Origin: Gammaproteobacteria bacterium
GTDB lineage: Bacteria; Pseudomonadota; Gammaproteobacteria; Pseudomonadales; Cellvibrionaceae
Direction of reading: 5' to 3'
Length of the DNA: 6,991 bases
Assembly: GCA_021151625.1 (NCBI GenBank)
Contig: JAGKWY010000173.1
Location: 1 to 6,991 of the forward strand
A program made the position numbers and the translations under genes. A model generated the notes under the pieces. The model was not told the DNA's origin, did not search any database, and saw only the letters and a list, made by a program, of their open reading frames with translations. Positions 1 to 5,363 of this stretch are shown piece after piece (the stretch's first letter is position 1; every line of letters starts with the position of its first letter).

Positions 1-339
1 TCCGGGGCCTGGTATATCCCAAATTTTTCAATCGCTCCGCACTTTACCTGAAAAAATAATGATAGAGCTTTTTTTTATGAGAAAAAAAGTAGAAATCTGC
101 GTCTGGAATAAAACCTGAGCAATCATGGTTCAGTGGCACCCAATATTGTGTTTCGAAAATTCCCAAGCTGCAGGCTTTTTTGTAAATTGAATGAAAAATG
201 TGCCAATAATGTGCTTTCATAAACCATTGATGAAAACGCGCTCCGCGTGTGCGAGCTTGTGGTACTCGCATTTGTAAGGGGCTGCACTAAAATTAGATCA
301 ACTAGAATTAAGTTAACTACGGCATGGTTCGGAGCAGAT
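1..339. other. Non-coding leader with no supported gene
   Basis: No open frame here has both a convincing start with a ribosome binding site and recognisable protein content. The stretch is AT-rich. It contains a weak T-run/A-run hairpin (68-75 pairing with 82-89), a short AAGC/GCTT hairpin followed by six T residues near 166-181, and a GC-rich five-base-pair stem (ACGCG at 236-240 with CGCGT at 244-248). None is strong enough to call as a terminator or regulator. It should hold the promoter of the downstream STAS gene, but I see no convincing -35/-10 pair. Confidence 0.5.
331..334 (+). promoter_or_regulatory. Ribosome binding site that sets the STAS gene start
   Basis: GGAG lies five bases before the ATG at 340. 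The reading frame is open further upstream to a GTG at 247, but that codon has no comparable Shine-Dalgarno sequence and sits in a small GC-rich hairpin. The 31 extra residues it would add also look unlike a natural N-terminus. I therefore choose 340. Confidence 0.7.
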
Positions 340-1020
340 ATGCGCCATCAGGTTCCCTTCGTGGGCGAGCGTAAAGTTGTTCGCGCTGATGATGATCAGG
401 CACGGGCAAAGCGCACCAGTGGGCGAGTCATTGATGAGGTTGTGGGCAACGGCGTTGCCGACAGCAGTTGGGAGGATGTAGTACCTACTGGCTGGGATGA
501 TAAATCCCAACCCAAAAAACCTGAGTCAGCGCGCGCATCCGTAGCTATGCCCAAACCTCAGGTCCCACTCCGCTCTGGCGGTAAATCTTTGGCGACTGGT
601 GTTGGTGCCAGGCCTCAGCCTACAACGAAAGCTCCCGCTCCCACTAAAGGTGGCGGCGCCTATTCCGGTGCTATTACCTTTTCAGATTCTGCCAGCCTGG
701 ACTGGATTCCTATCAATAGCGGCCGCGGTTTGCGCGTTAATATCCACGGTTCTATCGATCACGACCTGCGCAAGGAATGGAGTCGCTTGTTGAATGATAC
801 GGAAGATGTTGGTGTGCGCGAATTTGAATTTAATTTAACCGAAACACCCGCACTGAGTTTAACTGGTTTGGGAATGCTGCTCCTGTTTAAAGAGCGCAAG
901 GGCTCAACGCGCGACGAAATAAAGTTATGCAATTGCAATAAAGAAGTGGCGCAGTTGCTGGAATGGACAGGAATGGATAAGTACTTCTTAATTCAAACTA
1001 CGCAAATATCTGGTGGCTAG
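340..1020 (+). CDS. STAS-domain protein (anti-sigma-factor-antagonist-like) with long N-terminal linker
   Basis: 226-residue soluble protein with no signal peptide or membrane segment. Residues 1-125 are charged at first, then rich in Pro, Gly, Ala, Ser and Thr, and are probably disordered. Residues about 129-220 read as a STAS domain: a beta-strand opening (LRVNIHGSIDHDL), then strand EFEFNL, the characteristic GLG turn at 176-178, a following hydrophobic helix and a final helix containing LLEWTGMDKYF. STAS domains of this type usually act in partner switching with anti-sigma factors or kinases, or as adaptors in signalling complexes. At the position where SpoIIAA-like proteins carry the phosphorylated serine before GLG, this protein has S173-L174-T175, so the canonical acceptor appears to be Leu, with Thr next to it. 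No kinase, phosphatase or sigma factor is nearby, so the partner is unknown. The gene stands alone, convergent with hisC. Domain call fairly sure; function not. Confidence 0.85.
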   Translation: MRHQVPFVGERKVVRADDDQARAKRTSGRVIDEVVGNGVADSSWEDVVPTGWDDKSQPKKPESARASVAMPKPQVPLRSGGKSLATGVGARPQPTTKAPAPTKGGGAYSGAITFSDSASLDWIPINSGRGLRVNIHGSIDHDLRKEWSRLLNDTEDVGVREFEFNLTETPALSLTGLGMLLLFKERKGSTRDEIKLCNCNKEVAQLLEWTGMDKYFLIQTTQISGG

Positions 1021-1052
1021 TGTTAACTAGTGATGTGCCGATTATTTACGGC

Positions 1053-1086
1053 AAAAAAAGACCCGCAACATGCGGGTCTTTTTTTT
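1053..1086. terminator. Bidirectional rho-independent terminator between STAS gene and hisC
   Basis: A perfect GACCCGC/GCGGGTC stem (1060-1066 with 1072-1078) encloses the five-base loop AACAT. It is flanked by seven A on the left and eight T on the right, so it gives a U-tract in either direction of transcription. It serves the STAS gene reading right and hisC reading left. The hisC stop codon (1085-1087) overlaps the end of the T-tract. Confidence 0.93.
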
Positions 1087-2137
1087 AGATATTTTTCAAT
1101 GCGTCGATCATCGCCTGCATTTGCTCATCGGTACCAATAGTAATGCGCAAGAACTGGTTGATGCGCGGCTTGTTAAAATAGCGCACCAGAATTTTATTAT
1201 CGCGCAGGTGTTGTGCCACTTCTGCCGCATTTTTCCCCACTGGTTCAGCAAAGACAAAGTTGGCTTGCGATGGCAACACTTTGAAACCTAATTTTTCCAG
1301 CTCGCTAATGGTCCACTCGCGTGTAGCGATAATTTTATCGCGGCAGGTTTTGAAATAAACATCATCTTCAAAGGCAACAATAGTTGCTGCTTCCGCGATG
1401 CGATCCAGCGGGTAAGAGTTAAATGAGTTTTTCACTCTATCCAGTGCATCGATCAAATCCTTGTGGCCCACGGCTAAGCCAACACGCATACCAGCGAGCG
1501 AGCGGGATTTGGACAGGGTTTGTACCACGAGCAAGTTGGGGTATTTGTCTACTAATGTGATAGCGGTTTCCGCACCAAAATCGACATAGGCTTCATCGAC
1601 AACCACTACTGATTCAGTATTTCTTTGTAGCAGCGCTTCAATCTCTGCGAGTGGTTTTCCAATTGCCGTGGGAGCATTGGGGTTGGGGAAAATAATGCCG
1701 CCGTTATCAGTTGGATAATCTGCGAAATCAATCGTGTAGTCAGCGCGCAGCGGAATCGTTTTTTCTTCAATGCCAAACAATTTGCAATACACCGGATAAA
1801 AGCTGTAGCTGATATCGGGAAACAACAACGGCTTGCCTTGCTGGAAAAACGCCATAAATAACAGCGCGAGTACTTCGTCGGAACCGTTGCCAACAAATAC
1901 CTGTTCAGCCTTAACACTGTAGTAGGTTGCGATGGTGTTTTTCAGCTTTTTGGAATTGGGGTCGGGGTAGAGGCGCAGGCGTTCGATGGCGTCATGGGTG
2001 ATCAAATCAATCACTTTGGGTGAGGGCGGGTAAGGGCTCTCATTAGTGTTTAATTTGATTAACCCATCAATTTGCGGTTGCTCGCCGGGCACATAAGGCT
2101 CCAGCTCGCGCACCACAGGACTCCAGAACTTCGACAT
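1085..2137 (-). CDS. hisC: Histidinol-phosphate aminotransferase
   Basis: Full-length 350-residue cytoplasmic PLP enzyme of the class I/II aminotransferase fold. It transfers an amino group between glutamate and imidazole-acetol phosphate to give histidinol phosphate, the aminotransferase step of histidine biosynthesis. Visible hallmarks are LNTNESPY (29-36), YPDPN (57-61), the cofactor-phosphate loop GNGSDE (83-88), FPNPNAPT (150-157), DEAYVDF (181-187), the Schiff-base lysine K210 in TLSKSRSLAGMRVG, and R331 in FLRITIG, expected to bind substrate. The ATG at 2137 is preceded by GGAG with five-base spacing. It is the second gene after the truncated beta-ketoacyl synthase, nine bases from its stop, so it is very likely co-transcribed and translationally coupled. 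No hisG or hisD is in the window. It could be the sole biosynthetic HisC or a second copy; related enzymes can also act on aromatic amino acids. The start MSKFWSP resembles Pseudomonas HisC from memory. Confidence 0.96.
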   Translation of the reverse strand: MSKFWSPVVRELEPYVPGEQPQIDGLIKLNTNESPYPPSPKVIDLITHDAIERLRLYPDPNSKKLKNTIATYYSVKAEQVFVGNGSDEVLALLFMAFFQQGKPLLFPDISYSFYPVYCKLFGIEEKTIPLRADYTIDFADYPTDNGGIIFPNPNAPTAIGKPLAEIEALLQRNTESVVVVDEAYVDFGAETAITLVDKYPNLLVVQTLSKSRSLAGMRVGLAVGHKDLIDALDRVKNSFNSYPLDRIAEAATIVAFEDDVYFKTCRDKIIATREWTISELEKLGFKVLPSQANFVFAEPVGKNAAEVAQHLRDNKILVRYFNKPRINQFLRITIGTDEQMQAMIDALKNI

Positions 2138-2149
2138 GATCGCTCCTCA
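2138..2149 (-). promoter_or_regulatory. fabF stop / hisC ribosome binding site junction
   Basis: On the minus strand the fabF-like gene ends with TGA (2149-2147), followed at once by GGAG (2146-2143), five more bases and the hisC ATG. The Shine-Dalgarno sequence therefore begins directly after the stop codon, an arrangement that favours translational coupling. This is also where the missing 3' end of the synthase gene should have been, so it may be a deletion junction. Confidence 0.8.
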
Positions 2150-3253
2150 GCGCGCCAGTGCAGTAAAAATCGTTTCTATACCACCAGCTGCGCCCAGCAA
2201 ATGACCGGTTGCAGATTTGGTGGAGGTCACAGCGATTTTGTTATCAGTACCAAACACACGTTTAATTGCGGCTAATTCACCCTTGTCGCCCACTGGGGTG
2301 GAGGTGGCGTGCGCGTTCAAATGTTGAATCTGTCCAGGATTTATGCCCGCTTGTTTGATGGCAATCTCCATCGCACGCTTTGCACCGTCGCCGTCTTCCG
2401 GGCCGGAGGTCAGGTGATAGGCATCGGCGCTGGTGCCGTAGCCGATAATCTCGGCGATTGGCTGAACTCCGCGCGCCAGGGCGTGGTCAAGTGATTCGAT
2501 TACCAGAATACCGGCGCCTTCGCCCATCACAAATCCATCGCGGTCGCGATCAAACGGGCGGGATGCTTTTTCCGGTGTCTCATTAAATCCAGTGGAAAGC
2601 GCGCGTGCTGCTGCAAAGCCGCCCAGGCTAACGGCGTGCACTGTGGCTTCGGCACCCCCGCAAATCGCCACAGTCGCTTCACCGCTGCGAATCAAGCGTG
2701 CGGCATCGCCAATCGCCTGAACACCTGCGGCGCACGCAGTGACTGGAGCGCCCAATGGGCCTTTAAATCCATAATTAATAGATACATGCCCGGCGGCCAA
2801 ATTGACCAGGAAAGAGGGAATGGTAAAGGGCGATAACTTGCGTGGGCCACGTGTGTCCATAGTGCGCACGGCATCGGCAATGGCCGGAAAGCCGCCCACA
2901 CCGGAAGCAATAATTGTCGCAGTGCGCTCGCGCTGTTCGTTGGTTTCCGGTGCCCATTGCGCTTGTTTAATGGCCTCATCGGCGGCGATCAAGGCAAACA
3001 AAATAAAACGATCCATCTTGCGCTGGTCTTTGGGTGAGATAATCGCATCGGGATTTAATCCGCCCGCGGGATCTTCTGCAATCGAGGGTACCAGTCCGCC
3101 CACTTTAACGGGTAACTCGCCGGCGATTTCATCACCCAGCCGGCGCAAGCCGGATTCCCCCTTCAGCAACTGTTGCCATACATGCTCCACGCCGCAGCCT
3201 AGCGGTGAAGCTATGCCCATGCCAGTAATAACAATGCGTGTCGATGTGCTCAT
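2147..3253 (-). CDS. Beta-ketoacyl-ACP synthase II (FabF-like), C-terminally truncated
   Basis: 368-residue condensing enzyme. FabF-type enzymes extend acyl-ACP with malonyl-ACP in fatty acid or related polyketide synthesis. The N-terminus (RIVITGMGIASPLG) is typical. The nucleophile is C174 in VTACAAG, the two histidines are H315 (NAHATSTP) and H351 (TGHLLGAAGG), and the lysine is K346 (STKSATGH). GEGAGI (244-249) and the FDRDRDGFVMGEG segment are also present. FabF proteins usually run to about 410-420 residues; this one stops after TIFTALAR, so about 55 residues are missing, including the NSFGFGGTN motif that lines the active-site entrance. No remnant of that tail appears in any frame beyond the stop, where hisC starts. 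The ATG at 3253 has GGAG six bases upstream. The gene is divergent from tetR, under a promoter covered by palindromes. It may be a non-functional relic, a partner subunit, or an active unusual variant. Family sure; activity doubtful. Confidence 0.92.
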   Translation of the reverse strand: MSTSTRIVITGMGIASPLGCGVEHVWQQLLKGESGLRRLGDEIAGELPVKVGGLVPSIAEDPAGGLNPDAIISPKDQRKMDRFILFALIAADEAIKQAQWAPETNEQRERTATIIASGVGGFPAIADAVRTMDTRGPRKLSPFTIPSFLVNLAAGHVSINYGFKGPLGAPVTACAAGVQAIGDAARLIRSGEATVAICGGAEATVHAVSLGGFAAARALSTGFNETPEKASRPFDRDRDGFVMGEGAGILVIESLDHALARGVQPIAEIIGYGTSADAYHLTSGPEDGDGAKRAMEIAIKQAGINPGQIQHLNAHATSTPVGDKGELAAIKRVFGTDNKIAVTSTKSATGHLLGAAGGIETIFTALAR

Positions 3254-3268
3254 GGCAGACTCCGGATT

Positions 3269-3292
3269 TATACATGATGATCGTAATGTATA
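3269..3292. promoter_or_regulatory. Operator copy 1 (24-base imperfect palindrome)
   Basis: The site starts TATACAT and ends ATGTATA around a central GATC; 20 of 24 positions are symmetric. It lies over the expected transcription start of the fabF-hisC operon, just downstream of the minus-strand -10 box. It matches the neighbouring copy at 19 of 24 positions, offset by 26 bases. The divergent TetR-family protein is the obvious candidate to bind it; this is inferred from position and symmetry. Confidence 0.8.
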
Positions 3293-3294
3293 AA

Positions 3295-3318
3295 ATTATA
3301 TGATGATCATCATGTATA
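3295..3318. promoter_or_regulatory. Operator copy 2 (palindrome with perfect 14-base core)
   Basis: The core ATGATGATCATCAT at 3300-3313 is a perfect palindrome. The outer part matches copy 1, ending in the same ATGTATA. It covers the -10 box and nearly all of the spacer of the minus-strand promoter, so a bound dimer would block RNA polymerase. Together the two copies form a direct tandem repeat, with centres about 26 bases apart, or roughly two and a half helical turns. Confidence 0.83.
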
Positions 3319-3325
3319 CTGTCAA
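3295..3325 (-). promoter_or_regulatory. Promoter of the fabF-hisC operon
   Basis: Read on the minus strand, there is a perfect TTGACA (3325-3320) and a perfect TATAAT (3300-3295), separated by 19 bases. That spacer is two longer than the sigma-70 optimum, so the promoter may be weak or sensitive to DNA conformation. Transcription would begin near 3288, inside operator copy 1, leaving a leader of about 35 bases. Confidence 0.72.
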
Positions 3326-3332
3326 ACACTAT

Positions 3333-3360
3333 TTGGTCATGTTGGTATGGCAGTTATATT
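3333..3360 (+). promoter_or_regulatory. Possible tetR promoter
   Basis: TTGGTC (3333-3338) and TATATT (3355-3360) are 16 bases apart and point toward tetR. The -35 match is poor. An alternative -10 box, TATACT at 3315-3320, overlaps the end of operator copy 2 but lacks a good -35. In the second case the repressor would also control its own gene. Confidence 0.35.
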
Positions 3361-3389
3361 GAATCTGGATTTGTGGGCGGGGATTGGTT

Positions 3390-3956
3390 ATGAGAGTAAG
3401 CAGAGAGCAGGCCGCCGAAAATCGCGGCAAAATTTTGCAGGCGGCAGCACAGTTATTCCGCGAAAAAGGTTTTGATGGCATTGGTATTGCCGACCTTATG
3501 AAAAAGGTCGGGCTAACCCACGGCGGTTTTTACGGTCATTTCACCTCAAAGGAAGATTTAATGGTGCAAACCTGTGCCTACGCGGTGGATGAAATTCTGG
3601 AGCAGGGCCAGACGGCGCGTACCTCGGTGCGAGGGAGCAAATACAAAGCCTTTATTGCCCGCTATTTATCAACCGAGCATCGCGATAACCCCGGCAGCGG
3701 TTGCTTGATGGCGGCCCTGGGGGCAGATGCAGCGCGTCAGTCACCGGTAATCAAACAGGCGTTCACCCAGGGTTTTAATCGCTTGTTGAATGCGCTAATG
3801 AGTGTATTGCCGGCGACCAAAACTGAAGCAGCAAAACGGGAACAGGCATTATTAACCCTGGCAACCTTGGTGGGTGCGCAAGTGATCGCACGTGCGGTAG
3901 ATGATCCGAAACTTTCGGAGGAAATATTGCGGGTGGTGAATAAAAACCTGCATTGA
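3390..3956 (+). CDS. TetR/AcrR-family transcriptional repressor
   Basis: 188-residue one-component regulator. Residues 6-55 form the N-terminal DNA-binding domain: a first helix (RGKILQAAAQLFREKGFDG) and the helix-turn-helix IADLMKKVGLTHGGFYGHF, ending in the typical SKEDL. Residues about 60-188 form the all-helical ligand and dimer domain, containing GSGCLMAAL with C105; the only other cysteine is C62. The frame is open to a TTG at 3384, but the ATG at 3390 has a purine-rich GGCGGGGA six bases upstream and is the better start. It is divergent from fabF-hisC, with two palindromic sites between, so it most likely represses that operon and possibly itself. The ligand is unknown. The GCL motif recalls the cysteine of NemR, which senses reactive electrophiles, but this motif is shared by many relatives. 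Confidence 0.95.
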   Translation: MRVSREQAAENRGKILQAAAQLFREKGFDGIGIADLMKKVGLTHGGFYGHFTSKEDLMVQTCAYAVDEILEQGQTARTSVRGSKYKAFIARYLSTEHRDNPGSGCLMAALGADAARQSPVIKQAFTQGFNRLLNALMSVLPATKTEAAKREQALLTLATLVGAQVIARAVDDPKLSEEILRVVNKNLH

Positions 3957-4072
3957 TGTTGCCTGAGCCGGATATTCATGCGCAGGGCAAAGCGAAGAAT
4001 CGGCGCTATAGTTCAGAGAATGCTTATTAAATACTTCTGAATGTGAATGCGCTCTTCGGCGGGAGTTAATCG
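3957..4072 (+). other. Intergenic gap between tetR and the HAD phosphatase gene
   Basis: These 116 bases contain no clear terminator and no clear promoter. GGGAG at 4061-4065 is the ribosome binding site of the next gene, with seven-base spacing to the ATG at 4073. Whether the phosphatase gene is read through from tetR cannot be settled from the sequence. Confidence 0.5.
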
Positions 4073-4858
4073 ATGAAACGTATACCGGAATTGATAATGC
4101 TGGACCTGGATGGAACCTTGTATGTAGGTAAGCAGCCTATTCCCGGTGCAATTACTGCCCTTCAGTTGTTGCGCAAACGCGGTATTCAATTGCGCTTTCT
4201 CACAAATACCACTACTAAATCTGTGGATGAATTAAGTGCGCAATTGCGGGTGATGGGGTTTACCCTGGAAGATGATGAGTTAATCAGCGCACCTGTTGGT
4301 GCGAAGCTGGAATTGTTGAGCATCCAACAAAAATTGCGTCGCCCGCTGCGTATTTGGCCGGTGGTTGCTGACGGCATTAAGCAGGACTTCTCGGATTTTT
4401 TTTGGGATGAGCAGCGCCCGGATTATATAGTTCTGGGCGATATTGGTGATGCCTGGGATCTTACGCTAATCAATAATTTATTTAATGCCATGCACGCGGG
4501 TGCTGAATTAATTGCCTTGCATAAAAATCGTTTTTGGCAAACCGATGAAGGGCTCAAAGCCGATATAGGTTTTTTTGTGGCCGGTCTGGAGTATGTGTGT
4601 AGTAAAAATGCGCGGGTGATGGGCAAACCCAATCGCGCATTTTTCCAACGTGTACTGGATTCAGTAGGTGTTGATGCTGCAAACGCGTTGATGGTGGGCG
4701 ATGATCTGGATAGTGATATAGGTGGCGCCCAGCAAATGGGGGTGCGCGGTTGTCTGGTGAAAACTGGAAAATATCGCGAAGCTTATCTCGATCAATCCAC
4801 CATTAAACCTGCTTATGTTATTGCTTCAGTTGCCGACCTCGCGCACATGTGGGATTAA
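4073..4858 (+). CDS. HAD-superfamily class IIA phosphatase (LHPP/HDHD2-like)
   Basis: 261-residue cytoplasmic phosphatase. The first motif is DLDGTLYVG with nucleophile D11 and acid D13. Motif II is FLTNTTT (42-48), the conserved threonine or serine region. The motif III lysine is K185 in MGKPN, and motif IV is VGDDLDSDIGGA with D210, D211 and D215 to hold magnesium. The class IIA cap domain lies between motifs II and III, about residues 75-175. The overall pattern resembles the LHPP/HDHD2 branch more than NagD or pyridoxal phosphatase. In animals LHPP hydrolyses pyrophosphate and phospho-histidine or -lysine; bacterial substrates are mostly undefined, so I give no symbol. All catalytic residues are present and the length is normal for the family. 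It stands between tetR and a TonB-dependent receptor gene on the same strand, with no evident functional link. Confidence 0.92.
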   Translation: MKRIPELIMLDLDGTLYVGKQPIPGAITALQLLRKRGIQLRFLTNTTTKSVDELSAQLRVMGFTLEDDELISAPVGAKLELLSIQQKLRRPLRIWPVVADGIKQDFSDFFWDEQRPDYIVLGDIGDAWDLTLINNLFNAMHAGAELIALHKNRFWQTDEGLKADIGFFVAGLEYVCSKNARVMGKPNRAFFQRVLDSVGVDAANALMVGDDLDSDIGGAQQMGVRGCLVKTGKYREAYLDQSTIKPAYVIASVADLAHMWD

Positions 4859-4876
4859 TTACGCTTGATTCGGTGA

Positions 4877-4898
4877 CAAAAATGAATGCCCATTTTTG
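4877..4898 (+). terminator. Possible weak terminator after the phosphatase gene
   Basis: CAAAAATG (4877-4884) pairs perfectly with CATTTTTG (4891-4898) around a six-base loop, 19 bases after the phosphatase stop codon. The stem is AT-rich and no separate U-tract follows it, so it is a poor intrinsic terminator, but no better one is present. Confidence 0.3.
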
Positions 4899-5027
4899 AA
4901 ACGAGCATATGAGTTGCCGTGCATTATTCTGTTTCTTTATGGTGCAATCAAAATAATCTACTAAACTGCAATTAACTTTGGATGGGTTATATAAGCAGTT
5001 GGAACCCCGAACTTCCCCCTGAACTTG

Positions 5028-5043
5028 CACCAGTTAGCTGGTG
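5028..5043. repeat. Small inverted repeat CACCAG/CTGGTG
   Basis: CACCAG, a four-base loop TTAG, then CTGGTG: a perfect six-base-pair stem. It could be a regulator-binding palindrome or a small hairpin. It is about 320 bases before the receptor start. Confidence 0.5.
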
Positions 5044-5183
5044 TTGTGCGATTGTTTTCGCAAAATAATTAAGGTTTCGTTTTAACGTTTCCAATTAATA
5101 ACAGTTTGAAAATTATCAAATCAAGTTGGCATGAAAACCGCTCTCTCAGAAAAAATATAAAAAAGAGCAGTGCATAAAAAGCT

Positions 5184-5224
5184 CACAAAAAATAGCAGCA
5201 GTATTTTCACTGTGATTTTTTGTG
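5184..5224. repeat. Ten-base perfect inverted repeat in the receptor leader
   Basis: CACAAAAAAT (5184-5193) is the exact reverse complement of ATTTTTTGTG (5215-5224). Inside it a second short stem, CAGT (5199-5202) with ACTG (5209-5212), can form, giving a 41-base stem with an internal loop. It lies 140 bases before the receptor ATG. No family is recognised. It could be a leader-RNA structure, a protein site or a chance product of AT-rich sequence. Confidence 0.5.
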
Positions 5225-5283
5225 TGGCTAGGCGACATCTCTCTGTGCGAAAAATTTTGCCAGGAGATCGTTGCTGCCAGGTT

Positions 5284-5315
5284 AAAAATTGCTGAATGCA
5301 GTATTGATAATTTTT
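5284..5315. repeat. AT-rich nested inverted repeat close to the receptor start
   Basis: AAAAATT (5284-5290) pairs with AATTTTT (5309-5315), enclosing a smaller CTG-AATG-CAG hairpin (5292-5301). Seven T residues run from 5311 to 5317. It resembles a weak attenuator shape 49 bases before the ATG, but the stems are too weak to call it one. Confidence 0.3.
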
Positions 5316-5363
5316 TTAATTATTGGATGTTAAATCAGTTAACCAGCAAAAAGGGGTGAGTCT

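Larger units (their letters stand above)
4859..5363. other. 505-base non-coding region upstream of the TonB receptor gene
   Basis: No coding frame is supportable here. The region is AT-rich and holds several inverted repeats, listed separately. I found no tRNA and no recognisable cobalamin, TPP or FMN riboswitch core. No strong -35/-10 pair stands out for the receptor gene; GATAAT at 5306-5311 is the best -10 candidate but lacks a partner. AAGGGGTGAG (5351-5360) provides the receptor's ribosome binding site. A long leader or a small RNA is possible but not demonstrated. Confidence 0.5.

Noticed and set aside
68..89. T-run/A-run hairpin as a terminator of an upstream gene
   Set aside because: The stem is almost only A-T pairs and no gene end is visible before it.
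247..339. Upstream GTG start extending the STAS protein by 31 residues
   Set aside because: No ribosome binding site precedes it and the extension resembles untranslated DNA; the ATG at 340 has GGAG at proper spacing.
312..1029. GTTAACTA occurring on both sides of the STAS gene (312-319 and 1022-1029), possibly direct repeats of an inserted cassette
   Set aside because: Eight AT-rich bases recur easily by chance, and there is no integrase, transposase or inverted ends.
1606..1917. 103-codon open frame on the minus strand in another frame of hisC
   Set aside because: It is fully contained in hisC, whose own frame carries all catalytic motifs.
2802..3293. 163-codon open frame on the plus strand antisense to the beta-ketoacyl synthase gene
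   Set aside because: It is the mirror of a well-conserved coding frame, has no recognisable domain, and crosses the operator region; an antisense artefact.
3965..4012. Possible terminator hairpin after tetR from GCCGGAT and ATCGGC
   Set aside because: The pairing needs a bulge and a very long loop, and no T-tract follows.
5258..5281. TGCCAGG direct repeat (5258-5264 and 5275-5281) as an operator or iteron
   Set aside because: Only two seven-base copies with no symmetry; not distinguishable from chance.
4859..5363. Cobalamin or other riboswitch upstream of the TonB receptor
   Set aside because: I looked for the conserved B12-box, TPP and FMN core motifs and did not find them.
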